Shown one piece after another: positions 48,165 to 61,893 of a DNA stretch of 64,000 bases. Numbering within the stretch: position 1 is the first letter of the stretch; each line of letters starts with the position of its first letter. This DNA comes from Lactarius indigo (lineage: Eukaryota > Basidiomycota > Agaricomycetes > Russulales > Russulaceae), in NCBI GenBank assembly GCA_025766275.1, contig JAFKAC010000021.1, positions 558,001-622,000 of the forward strand. The letters run 5' to 3'. Both the position numbers and the translations under genes were made by a program. A model generated the notes under the pieces. It did not search any database. It had not been told where the DNA came from and saw only the letters and a list, made by a program, of their open reading frames with translations.

Positions 48165-49941
48165 GATGATGGGGGTGACCCATTCGCATTGCGATTAGTT
48201 TAAAAGGGGGGTCGATGTAGGCTCGTGACTAAGTTAAGTTAGCTTGTAATGAGAATCGATATCATACAAGTACAGTAATCGATATGTGCTTTGGTTTGGC
48301 TGAGTTTTAATCCCAAGTGTATGGCGTCTGTCCTTGAGAGTTACTGCCTAGCTCTACATTTTGGGTTTGGTGTGGCACCAGTCGAGGAGGGGACTAGCGC
48401 TTGGTACAGGGAACTGATAGACTTTACAAGAGATGGGCGGAGGCACAAAGCGCTTCTCCATGCTGGCGTTTCCCACGGGTGGGTCCAGTGCGCTCCACTG
48501 TATGATGCCAAGCCCCACGGTTTGCCGCCGCTCCTTCTCCGGCAGATTACAAAAATTTACTTTTATGGTACAGAAATCTCCAAATTAGCATCCCTCTACA
48601 GTATGTAAGCAAGTCAAAGCGTTTCATAGTGGTGATTACAAGTCACCTGCTCTAGGGTCAACGTTAACCCTCACCGGAGCCGTCAAGTTTGTCTGTAGTG
48701 GTCGTCACCTTCCGATTCTCACCAGCGTTGTCGTGACCTAAGTCGGGACACGCACACTATTACACATGCTCTATCATACTGCCTGGTACTAGGCTCATCA
48801 CGGTCATTCAACCAGAACCGACATGCGCACATGTGTTGCGTGTGGACCAACTATCGTCTCCTGGTGCATGGTCAGTGGTGCGCTGCTGGGTGTGCTCCCT
48901 TCTCTTTCGCGGTGTTTCTGCCCGCCGCACGCTATTGCCCTAAGCTCGGCACATGGCCGAGTCCTCCACCTCATGCTATAGTGGATTCACCGTCATTTGT
49001 TCATATCGTGACTAGCCCCGGGCCTTCACAACGTCTTTGCACCTTCTCTACCAATGAACTCAAAATCAATGAATTCTTAGAGCAGCCCTCCGACTTTCGA
49101 GTACCACCGCCCTCGGCGTCCCCGTGGAAGCCCCCGTGGCAACATTTTTCCGACCTACCCTAAAGTAAAATAGGTCACGTTGCTGTAGATTACAGCTGGT
49201 TCCATAACGATTGTCCCCTGCCATTTTGAGAACATAGTCGGATGCCCAAAACTCGAGAGCAGGATTCATAATTAAGTCGAGGGAGAATTTTTCAGGAAAT
49301 CGGGTCATCTCGCAGAATCAGGGTTATAGAATAGCTATCTCGTAACAATTGGGGTTACGGACTGGTTATCTGTGTTGCTATGCTCTCCAGCTGCGCCGTC
49401 TCAGATCTCGGTGGCGGAGTTAACCATTCAACCTCACCTATGTCCAAAAAGCGGTCACCAAACCAGCTGTGACTCGTCCCAAGGATCTTCCTTACAGCAA
49501 CACGCGTCACTCGGAGAGTCTAGGGCTGCGTGCCGTACTGTATTTGGGTTACGGCCATACAATTACATGAAAACACGGTATGTCTTAAAAAAAATCAGCA
49601 CCTGTGATCTTAAAAAGAAATAAAACCTCCTAACGTTACAGTACAGCCATAATCGAATGACATTTATTGCATCACACAAGCACGTGCTAGCCTTCAGTAC
49701 TTCAGTATTCAAAACCCATCGCTTCTGCAACTTACCCACGCTAGACGTGCATTTGCACCACTGGTGGCCTCGCAGAAGCTCGACGTCTTGTTCCAATTTG
49801 GTTTCAATTTGCCGGTCGTGTGCACAGGCGGCATCTCGCTCAGATTCGTGGGTATAAACCATCAAATCATGTACCAGGAGGCATAAAAGTACAGTCGAGG
49901 ACGACAACATGAGTATTTGTATCCTAGCCTCAGGTCTAATC
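48165..49941. other. Intergenic, no gene recognised
   Basis: About 1.8 kb between the P450-4 start and the DUF6535 stop. Contains TACTGTA/TACAGTA heptamers at about 48271, 48598, 49533 and 49640. Open frames are short and lack domain signals. Confidence 0.4.
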
Positions 49942-52734
49942 TTACACAGTCGCGAACTGGTGGTGCAATGAGGGTCTCGGCTTAGATGATTTCGGGGGGG
50001 AGATCGCCATTAATACACTCTGAGCGACCAAATGTTTGCCGCCGCGACGATCATTGTATGCCTTGATCAATGATATCGCTTCGATAACATGTGGTCCCTT
50101 CTCCTCGGCCAACACTTTCCCTATAAAGGTTAGGAACTCGTCGACGATGTACCCAGGGACTACATCGGCGGGAGAATCGTTTGCCGGAAGAACGCGACGA
50201 AGAAGATCGACGAGCAACCTCTGCGTCCAGATCGCGTGCCGGCGTTCCGTCCAATCAGAGGTGATATTGTGGAAAGTGCCAATGTAGAGGGGACTGGACG
50301 AACGATATGAAGCGGACTTGCTAGATTTGACCGCGGCGATGAAAAGTTCCAATATATACGCAAGGCCGCCATCACGAAGGTCTTGGAGGCGCCACAGCTG
50401 CGTCGTGATAGGCGCCTGGGTGTCGTTCATCAAATCGCAGATCTCGGGTGCTTGTAACTCGGGTGCACTGAGTTCACCGAGTGATTTTAGTTGATGGGTA
50501 TTAGTAAGCAGACCAGATGCGGAGATGTTACGGAGGTTCCAAACACAGAGCCATAGGCGTTGGGTGAGCAATCGGGGAGGGATGAACTGTGGCATGAGGT
50601 ATGGAGGGATTGGGCGAGTCCCTTTGTCGGGAACGCGACGGGGGTCAGATTGCCACGGAGAAACAACGTCGGGAAGATACTCCAAAATTCCATCGGCCGC
50701 GTACATCATGGTTCGCACAAGCGAGATAATGGCTTCATCTATCTCTTTGGCCCAGCCAAAGCTATTCCACGTGTCTTCCAGGATCTCGATATCATCACTG
50801 CCGTCGTCCAAGATTTCATGGCATCGCTCCTCCATCTTGTCTGTCTCCACCTCGAGGACGAGTTCGCGGTGCAGAGTGCGTGCTGACTCCCAGCATACCT
50901 TCAGGCACTGGTCGATGGTCCCAGCCGTCTTAATTGCTTCGTCGTCTGCGTCGTTTGCGTGATCTCCCCTGACTCCACGTACACCAGCAAGACAAGTGAT
51001 GACACGTTGTGCCGCGTTATGGACCGTCGAAGTATGCAGTGTCTTGCGAACGGCGATAATTGACATACATATCCAGCGCGCTGTGAAAGTTGACTCCAAT
51101 CCTGCCGCGGGTACCTCACGAATTTTCTCAACGTTACCGAGATAGACAAGCGTCTGGGCTATGGTCTCGGATTCCGCGAACCATTCCCAGTCGTGTTTCG
51201 TGGAGAGTACGAGCGAGAGTGCCGCATCAACACAAGCACGGGCACGTTTGCGACGGGCTTCTTCAGTCGGGAGAATGCCGGGATCGGTACACGTTTTGAA
51301 CAACCGTGTAATTCTAGTTCCGAGCTCGCGAAGGGTGTCTTCACGTCGCGAGGGAATGGGAGTCGCCGCATGTCGTCCAGTGGAATGAGGGTCCCGCAGC
51401 ACGACTGGTAGCTCCGATTGGTCCGCAACGTGTACAACGCTCCCGTTGCCCTCTCCCTCTGCGACCGTCTCCCATACCTTTTCTCCCCACTTTGAACTAA
51501 GCAAGCCGGGGACGCCGAGGATAAATGGTTCGAGTTCGCTGTCTTCTGTGAGGTTGTCAATGACCCAGCGTATAGCATGAGCGTCGCGCTTCTTGCGATC
51601 ATCAGATTCGTCCATGGCGATTTGTGCGCGACCTTCCGTCATGTTCGTGCTGATGCGCTTCCGTTCCCCGCCGGTACTATGATCTCTGTGTGTTCGACCA
51701 CTAATTATCTGGAAGAGAAGCCAGAAGACACCGGATAGAGGACTTTGATACGGTGACTTGGCATCGTGGATGGGCGCAATGACACTCCAGAGATAGAGAA
51801 TGGCACAGATGACGATGGTTATGGTGGTAGTGATCGCAGTGGTAGTGTTGAGTCCGAAGAGGAACTCCGCAAGTCCAAGAAAGAACAAAAAGAGAGAAAT
51901 GTGTATGAGTGCGGGGATGGCGTCGACGACGACAGCCATGTGCCAACTCTCGGCTCCTTCGTGCAGAAACTGCCGGATCCGTGCGCGCTTAAGCGGGTGG
52001 TTGTATCGCTGAAAAACGTGCATATAGTCGCGGACCCACTGCTGGACAAGCGTGGCAGCAAGGGCAGCCGTCAAACTGAACACTAGACTCATGAACCAAT
52101 AGATATTGATCCTGACATCGGACTTTTGGGCGTGAAAATCGGGGTACTGAGGGGGGGTATTAAAGGCAGAGGGGACTGGTGAACCGCTGGCTGCGAGTTG
52201 TGCTGAGATTTGGGCCAGTAACACTACCGACTGCTGAGTGTAGTACACATTCTCTTGGACCGGATTCGGCGCTAGGTTTTTATAGCTCTCAACCAGGAAG
52301 GCGGTCAAACTAGCTGAGTATAAACCGGCCTGGAGGTGTAGCAGTTGTTTTTAAGTCGATGAGGCAAGCGTGGAAGAAAGAGGAAACATACGAAAATGAT
52401 AATGCCTTCCATATCATCCTTCCAAGTCTCGACCAGCGCCTTGTCGTGACTCTCGGCTTCATTCACATAAACAGTCCAAAATTTGGCGGCCCTCTCATCG
52501 TACTCCTCGGGGTCGGGGGCGTCAGTAGAGACCCTATGAGTATCGCTGAGATGTTCATCACTCTCTACATGGGCGGTAGGGTGACGTTTCTCCGACGCAT
52601 TCTTCTCTTCTTGACCTCAATTATGGATGAGTTCGCTTTGACTAGGTGGAAAGGGGTTAACACGACAGACCTGATCCCAACGGTACTCCGTTCTGTGCCT
52701 CGAGGTCACGATCGGTTTCTGTAATTTCTGCCAT
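49942..52734 (-). CDS. DUF6535-domain membrane protein
   Basis: Exons 52734-52671 (MAEITETDRDLEAQNGVPLG), 52615-52392 and 52329-49942 join in frame to about 891 residues. The DUF6535 core is clear: AAKFWTVYVNEAESHDKALV, WKDDMEGIIIFAGLYSASLT, AFLVESYKNLAPNP, YWFMSLVFSLTAALAATLVQ, QWVRDYMHVFQRYNHPLKRA and SLFLFFLGLAEFLFGL. There are about four membrane helices in the first 300 residues. The remaining ~550 residues are helical and cytosolic-looking. This family is abundant in Agaricomycetes and has no assigned function. The gene is divergent from NLR-2, with 333 bp between the two starts. Confidence 0.9.
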
Positions 52735-53067
52735 GGATGAAGGGGTGAGCAAAAGAGAGTGGCGAGGGGGATAAACGGGCTTGGGTATAACTGTCGCTGG
52801 ATGGCAGTGGGCGCAATGCCCAACAAATGGAAGGGCGTATGTCCATTCGACGTGCCATGAGTGCTTTTACCATAGTTGGAAATATTGGCGTCCAAAAAGG
52901 GCAGGGCGGGTGACAACTGCCACTGACAAGACGTCTTCTCACACACCGACTCGGAGTTGGGTCAGTTGAATGATGCAAGCTCTCGTCCTTCTGGACTGTT
53001 AAGCGCTGAGTGAGTGCTGGGCCTGTATCAAACCCCACACCACCGCAAGCGTCAAGGTTGATCCTAA
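52735..53067. promoter_or_regulatory. Shared divergent promoter of DUF6535 gene and NLR-2
   Basis: The 333 bp between start codons on opposite strands must hold both promoters. I see no convincing TATA box or known site. Confidence 0.4.
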
Positions 53068-56000
53068 ATGACCTCCACGAGTGTCGCCGTTGGTCGTTCG
53101 CGAGGGGTATTGACAATTGCAGGCTCACACACGCTCAGGCTCACAGGTACATTCCTCTTGGGTTGTTTGTCTTTGCGATATTGCACCGAATCATGCATGC
53201 GTGATGATAGATATTGTAGTCAAATCTGACCCCCATGGCTCCTACAAGCCTTCTCGGATGATAGACCTTGTCGTGGATGACGAACGTCGAACTACATTGG
53301 TTCAGCTGCGTGAGACACAGTCGACACTCTCGTGGCAAGTCAAACCTGCCGTGTAAGTTAAGCGTTTCGTGCTCTCTTTATTTCTCTCGCTTTACTACGA
53401 GTCTGTCATAGTACCGTCACGACAAAATCCATCATATCCATCCAGACTTATCATGCCCGCACCCTAATGGGCAGAAAGAAATCCGAAACAGTCATCATCC
53501 GAGGTGAGGCCATCTTCCGTTTTTGTTCTGCTAGATCCGGACCTGGAAACAAATATGGTGTGTGTCTCTCTTCTAGCGTAACTCATGAATTGAGGCAGTA
53601 CTTCTCATAGACTATGAACGCGATTGCGCCGGCTTCAAGGTGATACTTTCTGTTGCCGTGCAGAGAGATATCAAAGTACGCTTCGCGTAGATATCACGCC
53701 TGGCTCGTACTGACGCCCGCGAATCTCGGCGTGAAGACGAGGGACAGGACTCGAGGTCGTCCTGATGATCGTGTCGTCACGCCCGGAGAGATTGTGTTCG
53801 GTCCTCCTACAGCACCGAATTCGTTTAAGCGGGCTCTCGATGCCTTACTCGAGCTCATGGGGTTGATCTCGTATGATCAAAGCGTGAGTTGTTAGATCAA
53901 TGCCTGAACATTTAGATATATATATTCCTCGCAGCTTTATGAAACTGCCGAGGAAACGAGGGACGCCCTCCAAACTGCATGTGGCGTGAGTATATTACAT
54001 TTAACGGATGAAGTAAGACTGATGCTCCGCGCCCGGTAGTTTATGCCAACAGATCGTATCGAGGGTGACATCCAGCGCTTGGGCGAGCAAGTCTGCAAAA
54101 CGCTTTCCAACATGTGCCTCCAGAAGCATTCTGAACGCCTCGCTTCGCAACCACAGACAGTGGCGTCACTTCTCAAGTTGTTCAGAAACGCTGCAGTTTT
54201 CGCGGCGGACTGTTCAAACGGAGGCAAGTGGTACATCGACTGTCACGTGACGGGATTGTTTTCAACGCGTAGATCTAGAGAAAATCAGTGGTTCCGATTC
54301 TAGGAGAAACATTCTCCAAGATTTCAATCAACAGCTTTCGAGATCGAAGAGGAATTTTTTCGCTGGAAAGGATACATACGGAGGGAGAGAGCCCTATATC
54401 AGCAAACAAGATGCTTTGAAGCTCCCTTCGGTCAAGGAAATTAGAAGCGAAGCCGTAATCGAACAAGAACAAGACGCACATGTGATCACATGTAATCGTC
54501 TTGCTAATCCTGACAGTGAACGTATTCTTACCACTCTCCCCTCAGCACTGGATGAGGACGCGGAGCTCGCAAAAACTCTTGGTCCGGTTATACAGACCAG
54601 TCAGTTGAACCTCCGCTGTCTGGATTCAACCCGAGGAACATTACTATCAAAGATCATTTCCTGGTCTGAAAGTGATACCGGTCCAAATGTCCTGTGGCTA
54701 AGTGGCGCTCCGGGGACCGGAAAGACGGCAATAGCTTGGAGTCTGGCCGTCGAGTTGAAAAACCAGCAGCGCTCTGCCGGGACATTCTTTTTTAGACAAT
54801 ACGAACACTCGCCCTACCAGCTCTGGACTACTCTCGCCTACAAGATGACGAAGTTTCACCCAGCTCTCAAATGTGAAATCTATAACACCGTAACAAAGGA
54901 TGACGCCCCAAATAAGCGCGACATCCAAGCGACATTCAAGAAACTCATCGCGAATCCGCTCCGGACTTTTGACGCACAGCTCTCGAGCCACGGGCCCGTT
55001 TTTCTAATCGATGGCCTCGAGCAGTGTGGACAGGGCTACACGGGCTATAATGCACTCATAGATACCCTCCCACAGTGGCTATCGCTGCCGCGCCACTGCA
55101 AACTGATTGTGACTAGCCGACCGCAAGGGGACATCGCCAAAGTTTTCGAGGACAAAGACATCACCCGGTTGGAACTTTTGACGGGAGATGCCAGTGATGC
55201 TGATAGCGACACAAAAAATGACGTCCGCACCTATCTCCTTCATCGATTCGCCAAAATGAGAAAGCAAGACAAGTCGATATCGGAGAACTGGCCCGGTGGT
55301 GATGCAGTTTCAAGGCTGGCTAAATACGCCAGTGGATTTTTCAACTGGGCTGCTATTGCTGTCGACAGTATCGAGGGCTCCGAGGACAAGGAGAAGCAGC
55401 TTACGTCCATCCTGGAAGGCGGAACTTCGACTACATTTGGTTCTCTCGACGAATATCTCGAAGAGACCTTAGACACCGCATTTCAGATTAATTCTACCAA
55501 CGCTTTCCGGGCCACTATGGGGACTATTGTGCTTAGCAAAGAGCCGCTGACGATGGCTGATCTTGGATATTTCCTTCAAGATCGATTCCCATCTGAATCC
55601 GGAACGTCCTTGGAGGAGTTTTGTCACAACTTGCTTCCCATAATCTCGATTGAGGGCGAAATGAAAGTCGTCAAGCTCCGGCACAAAGCATATATGGACT
55701 ATCTTACTGATTCCAAACGATGCGCTGACTCGTTTCTTATCGACCCAAGCAAAACACATAGGAGGATGACTATCTCGTGTCTCAAGATCATGCAACAAGA
55801 ACTCAAGTTCAACATTTGTCGCCTCGAATCTTCTCATCACTCAAACTTTGACCTCGAGGACAAGGACTCACTCATTGAGAGGTGCATTCCCTCCCGCCTA
55901 GCCTACGCCTCTCGTTTTTGGGCGGGTCACCTCCGCGGAATGGCTACAACAGTGAAGCGTGACGCGAAAATCGTCGACCTGCTTAGCGATTTTCTCGAAG

Positions 56001-59000
56001 TCCGCCTTCTGTACTGGCTCGAGGTGCTAAGCCTCCTGTCAAAGTCCAATATGGCATCATGGTCGCTCCTTGCTGCAGCTGAATGGCTCGAGGTAATAAT
56101 CGTAGTTTCTTCGGCAATCGCCGAACATCACTGACCTATCTTACAGAGTACACACAAACAATTATCTCTATTCGCTGTTGATGGAAGCCGGTTTGCCCTC
56201 ACCTTCGCCGATGTTATCGCAGAAAGCGCCCCCCACATTTACTTATCCGCCTTGCCGTTTTCTCCTCCATCCTCTCTTGTTCATAAATGCTATCGTGACC
56301 AGTTTCCTCGGACGATCAAGGTCATCCACGAAGAAGATGTCACGTGGCCGTCCATGCAATTCTGGATTCCAATGAGCAGTGCTGTTTTCGGCATCTCTAT
56401 TCACCCCGGTGGTAAGAAGGTCGCAGCTGGAATGAGTGAGGGTGTCGCAATTGTCGTCTCTGTGACCACGGGGGAAACGCTATGTCAATTTGGAAAGCAT
56501 GTGGCAAGTATCCGTGCCATCGCGTACGATCCAAGAGGTGAAAGAATAGCAGCTGGTGAGCTCAAAATTTATGTATCGAATAGCGCTGACCGTTTGCGAA
56601 CTTCGAAGGATATGACGACGGGCAACTAAGGGTATTTGAAGCTGAGAACGGCATTCTTCTCTTCGGGCGGTCCGAGTTGCATACTGGCAAGATACGAAGT
56701 CTCGCATGGTCTCCAGATGGACAGCGGTACGGTCGGAGGGTACTCTACCACTTATCGTAGCTAATACTTTCCCATACCTCCAGGATTGTGACAGGTTCTA
56801 ACGATAGCAGAGTTAAGGTAATAGCCACTGAGACGGGAAACATCATATATGACACAGCTTTCCACAACGACTGGGTCCGCACAGTGGTCTATACTATGGG
56901 GTTCTTCATATCGGGATCTGACGATAGGTAAGTTGCATTTCTGGAAATTATTCCTTTGTACTAAGCACGGTGATAGTACCGTAAGGATTTACGATGCTGC
57001 AACCGGAGAGGCGTCAGGAGAAGCGTGGACAACGGGACTAACTGGCTACATCAGGGCCATTGCTATATCACCGGATAATAAGGTTCTGGCAGCCGGTAGC
57101 GGTGACAAAACCATAGTACTTTACGATGTGGACAGGCGAAGTACGGTCAACCAGCCGCTCAGGGGGCACACCTCAGTAAGCTTATTTAGACCCGAGGCCC
57201 AGAATTCAGCGCACTTAGTCATTGCTCAGGTAATCACATCCTTGGAGTTCTCGAAGGATGGCCAATTACTCGCCTCAGGCAGCGAAGATCACACAGTTCG
57301 GTTGTGGAACGTTCAGACAGGGCAGAGGATTTGTGACCCTCTATATGGCCACACATCCCCCGTAACATCGGTCAAGTTTTCCCCCGACATGAAACAACTA
57401 ATTGTTGGTAAGTTCTGTGAGAGCGGAGACTAGTGGACACATGCTGATCGAGCTATCTAGGTGGTTTAGATAACAGCATCAGAATCTTTGACATGGATTC
57501 TCTTCCTATTTGGGGGAAGTTTTTGGGAGGAACCGGCCCGTTCCGTGCCGCAGTTCCTCTCCGCGATAGTAGCTCGATCCTCGGATGTGACGGCTTGGGT
57601 ACCTGGAGATGGAACCCCGACAACGGACGCGTGGAAAATGTACCCTTCAAAGGTCATTCAGAGCGCTTGGCAAGCGCCCAATCCGTGTCTATATCTCCCC
57701 ACGGAACACGCGTGGCCACCGCTGGAAGGGATCAGGCAGTGATGATATGGCAAGCCGACAGCGGAAGGGTTTTGTGCGGCCCTCTTGAAGGACACTCTGA
57801 CAACATCCGTGCTCTCAGCTTTTCTTCTGACGAGAAGTTGGTCGCCTCTGGAGGTGATGATCGAAAAGTCTGGGTGTGGTCTGCCGAGACTGGTGAGAAA
57901 GTCTGCGGCCCCATGGAAGGTCATACATCGAGCGTCAAGGGTGTATGTTTTAGGTGCGCGTCATACATCGTACGCTGTACGCTGCCAAGTTTAACACCAT
58001 TGAACTAGCCCCAACGGAAAGCAGGTCGCTAGTGGTACTGTCTTGCCTCCGTCGCCTCCGTCGCCTCCCTCCTTCATTCACGTTTTTCAGGATCAGACGA
58101 TAACGCAGCAATTATCTGGTCAGTCGAAAGTGGGGAAAAAGTACTGGGCCCCCTGGAATACCACCAGGACTGGGTATGTTTGGAAGTATTCCCAAAGTGT
58201 TATTGTTAATTAGCGTTTCAGATTTATGGGATAGCGTATTCCCCAGATGGCTGCTATCTCGCGACCGGAAGCGACGATTATTCTGTCGCCATTTGGAACG
58301 TCGCGTCGGGGGAGCGCGCGTACCATGTTTTGACGGGACACGAAGGATATCTCAGATGTGTCAATTGGTCCTCTGACTCTAAACAGATAGTCACTGCGGC
58401 ACTGGACCACCTGATCCGTGTTTTTGATGTCGAAACGGGTGCTCTCATATGTGGGCCTCTGTCGGGCCATAAATCTGCGATAACTTCCGTCGCCTTCCGC
58501 TCGTTGTCGCACAGTGATGAGCTAGAAGTTGTATCTGGTACACAACGGCCTCTTCGGCTCTCCTCTCACACTGATCGGTTCTCTCTTGCAGCTAGTTTCG
58601 ACGGCACGGTCCGAATCTGGGAGCTTGGGATGAAAAGCTTTACGAAGACTCAGACGTTTACAGACTCTCACGATGATTGGGTCAGTTTGCACTCCATGCT
58701 TCAGACGTTAGGCTTAGTTCTGTCTAGGTCCACTCGATCGCGATCTCCCCTGTCGACGATCACATCGTATCCGGTGGTGACGATGGAAAATTGGTTGTGT
58801 CGAATGTAGTCACTGGCGACTCTAAATTCTCTTTCCAAGCTCACGACGATTGGATTCGCTGTGTAACATATTCACCAGACGGAACAATGATCGCAACGTG
58901 TTCCGATGACTGTACCATCAGTATCTGGAACGCAGAGGACGGCAAGCGCTTTTCGGGTCCTTTCAGTGGTCACAACGCGGCGGTATTGTCCATCGCGTTT

Positions 59001-59930
59001 TCCCCAAGCGGTGACTCCCTCGTTTCAGGTAACGCTATCCCTAAGCACTTAGCCTATACCTGATTCACGATATCAGGGAGCGAGGATTGTACCGTCCGAT
59101 CTTGGGATATTTCTTCGTTTATCGGACTCAACAATCCCGTTTCTATATACCACGGCCACAGAGACGCTGTCAACGCCGTATCGTACGCACGCGATGGGAA
59201 CCTTATCGTCTCTGGTTCTTCAGATGCAGAGATCGCCATTTGGGAAAGAAATGACAGCAGCCAGCCCATCCGACGATTTGGTGGACACGAAGGTCCAATT
59301 CTGTCTATCTACGTTTTTGGCGAGAAGATCTTCTCTAGCTCTGAAGACAGAACTATCAAGGTGTGGGAACTGTCTACTGGCTATTCCCTCATATCTATCC
59401 CTCGTGATCACACCAAGTGTATCAATGCCATCGCACTTTCCCCTGATGGTCAGAGGATCGTGTCCGCCTCGGACGACGCCAGTATAAGGATATTCGACTC
59501 GAACAGTGGCGAACAGTACACCCGCCCCCTGCACATGTCGGACCGGGTCTTGTCCGTCGCAGTGTCGCACGATGGCACGCTTGTCGCCTGTAGCGGTGCG
59601 GATAAAAGCGTGCACGTCTGGCGCGCTAACTTGACCCACCGTACCGTCTGGCCAGACAGCTTCATGCGCAAGGCATATGGGCAAGAGTTCTGCGTCGTCG
59701 ATGAACAGGGGATCCTCGAGAACTTTAATCCACCTGAAGAAGACGGGTGGTTACGCGGGTCGACAAATGAAACTATGTGTTGGATCCCACCGATGTATCG
59801 GACAGGCTTGTGGACACCACGGACGCTGGGAATTCTAGGAGCACCAGAGATTATGCTTGATATGAGGAATTACGTTCACGGCACGAAGTGGGAGCAGTGT
59901 AGAGTAGAAGATTTCGCGGATAAGCTCTAA
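53068..59930 (+). CDS. NACHT-WD40 NLR-like protein (NLR-2), complete
   Basis: Start 53068 (MTSTSVAVGRSRGVLTI). Exons 53068-53146, 53211-53352 and 53414 onward build a C2-like N-terminus (DIVVKSDPHGSYKPSRMIDL, WQVKPAVTVTTKSIISI). Short exons follow (PTAPNSFKRALDALLELMG, LYETAEETRDALQTACG, DIQRLGEQVCKTLSNM), the helical linker before NACHT. The NACHT domain has P-loop GAPGTGKTAIAW near 54710, Walker B VFLIDGLEQCG near 55000 and sensor-like LIVTSRPQGD. From 56400 to 59640 there are about 12-14 WD40 repeats split by introns (VRLWNVQTG, VMIWQADSG, VWVWSAETG, ISIWNAEDG, IKVWELSTG). It ends VEDFADKL. Related HET-E/HET-D proteins control heterokaryon incompatibility; here a recognition role is inferred. 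Confidence 0.87.
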
Positions 59931-61467
59931 TTGTTCTGGCACGCGGCGTACTGAGCGGTGTATTTTTGTTATTTGTTCGTCTGTGAATATTACGTGTACC
60001 AAATCGAGTAGCCTAATGGCGCCAAAGATACTCTACCTAGCGACAATATATGAGAGGGAACACGGAAACCCCAGCATGCTGGTGGAAAGCCATAGGACGC
60101 ACCACTGGTGTTAAAGTGAGCTATGGCGCATCCTGGGTCTCAGTTTATGTCGAGGTCAAAATTCCCCCCAAGAATAGAAAACATCGCTAACTTGGTACTG
60201 TAGCGCTAAGCGCTCAGCTCCTTTCCACGTCTCCTCCAAGTCCCAACACCTCACGTCTAGACTCGGAGTCTCACTCAGTATTTAGTGATGGCCCACGATG
60301 AATTTCAGTGGTGCGTTTGAGAACCTCTCCAAGTGATAGCACCCTCTTAGGAGGTCTTGGTCTTGAAGCACTGCCAGTGATTGGAGTTCTAACGGAATGA
60401 TGATTCGAGCGTCAAGTTGAAATTGTACGGTGGTACTAACAACAACGGTAGAGAGAAATGAGAACTACCAAGGCGCTGTCACTTGGTGGCCAGTGGTGGA
60501 GCATTACGCATCGTGACCTGTGCTCATATCGCTGGAACTCGACGACAGTTCCAGTAGGTCTCGCAATATGCGCGGAACAGCCGCCAGCCGCAGAGCAGGG
60601 ATTCATCGAGAGCGGAACCACCAAAAAGCCCTATTGGCTCCCGAGTGGCGAGAAATCACCACAAGCCAATAGTCAACTGCGCCGATTATGAAACGTGGTC
60701 GGTACATTGAAATATTGCAATTTGGAAGGAGTACAGGATTCACCTGCTGCCCTGTCTTTCCATGCCCCATGTAACGACAGTGCCAAACCCAGAAGCCGTT
60801 CAAAAAGAGAAAAAGTCAGGGGGCTCGCTAAGACAGCCATGGCTCTGCGGTGGGAGAAGGAAAAACAGAGCTGTACCTGAAAGCCACAGAAAATTGAGGC
60901 GACAATAGTCATGAGAACTCAACACCGTTCCTGGGATCACGTGATCGACATCATGTCCGACATGCTGGCTTCGCTTCCATACGGTGTCATCATTGTCCGT
61001 GAACTTGAATGCAGCTTCCAAAAAAATAACCCGAAATGCAACTCTCACACACCGCCACGATGACCACGGGTTGCCCAAAAAAGTCAAAAACGCCCCCAAC
61101 ATCCCTGAGGAAAGATCCGCCCGGATGCAATGGACGGACCTAGAGGAGACTGTCAATTGTAGAGAACCACCGAAATGCAGTGATCCCCTTGGGTCCAGCC
61201 ACGACGCCCAACTCAAGACCATTGACTCAAAGGCGTTCAAGCTGTTCCCTCCCACCGTATCCAGACCTAGTTTGTGGATGCTTAGATGGATATCTGGCCC
61301 TGGCTCAACTGTTTCAAGACATCGTCTTGACCACTCTGTGTTCCGTGAGCAGTCAACCGGTATACTTGATTGCCTAGCATTTATTTCATGTGCTGTAGGG
61401 AACACACGCGCGTTTCAAGAAGTAGGTACTGAATGGGTCGGAACGTGGTGCCGGAGAGGCCGTGGGT
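59931..61467. other. Intergenic, no gene recognised
   Basis: About 1.5 kb after NLR-2. Frames of 177 (+) and 201 (-) codons overlap antiparallel at 60800-61517 and neither shows a domain. A 9-bp inverted repeat (CTATTGGCT / AGCCAATAG) lies at 60631-60672. An ACAATAG core lies near 60904. Confidence 0.35.
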
Positions 61468-61893
61468 CTATTGTCTCAATTGTCTTGGCTGCAATTTTTT
61501 TTAACCTCTCGAGTTGACTCCCACGGGTTTGCAACTGGCTCAGAAGCACGTGGTGGGTAGGTGATGGGACGTGACTGTGCTAGGCAGTAGCGCTAGGTTT
61601 CGTCGGACTTAAGGAGGCCACTGAACCCGTGGATCCATGGCGATTCTCACAGGTGCCCTATTGTCTGGTGTCACGGTCTCTGCTTTGGCTATTGTGAGAC
61701 CATACATATGTGTCACTCTCTAACACTTCTTCTGACTCCAATATTCTGCGTGGTGAAGCTTTCCTTGGCTCTGCATGTATAAAAGACGAGTGCAGGGGAC
61801 GGTTTCCCATCATTGTCAGCTTCGATCTGAGCTACAGCGAAACCCCCGAGTTTAACAGCTCGCGCGCCTACACCAACACCTCAGTATTCGATA
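61468..61893 (+). promoter_or_regulatory. Promoter of pheromone-like gene C
   Basis: 22-bp double-ATTGT block at 61468-61489 (CTATTGTCTCAATTGTCTTG), CTATTGTCT at 61658 (236 bp before the ATG), CTATTGTGAG at 61689 and TATAAAA at 61778 (116 bp before). Same architecture as genes A and B. Confidence 0.6.

Noticed and set aside
60800..61517. Antiparallel frames of 201 and 177 codons
   Set aside because: No domain or codon pattern supports either, and the region overlaps the conserved promoter block of pheromone-like gene C.
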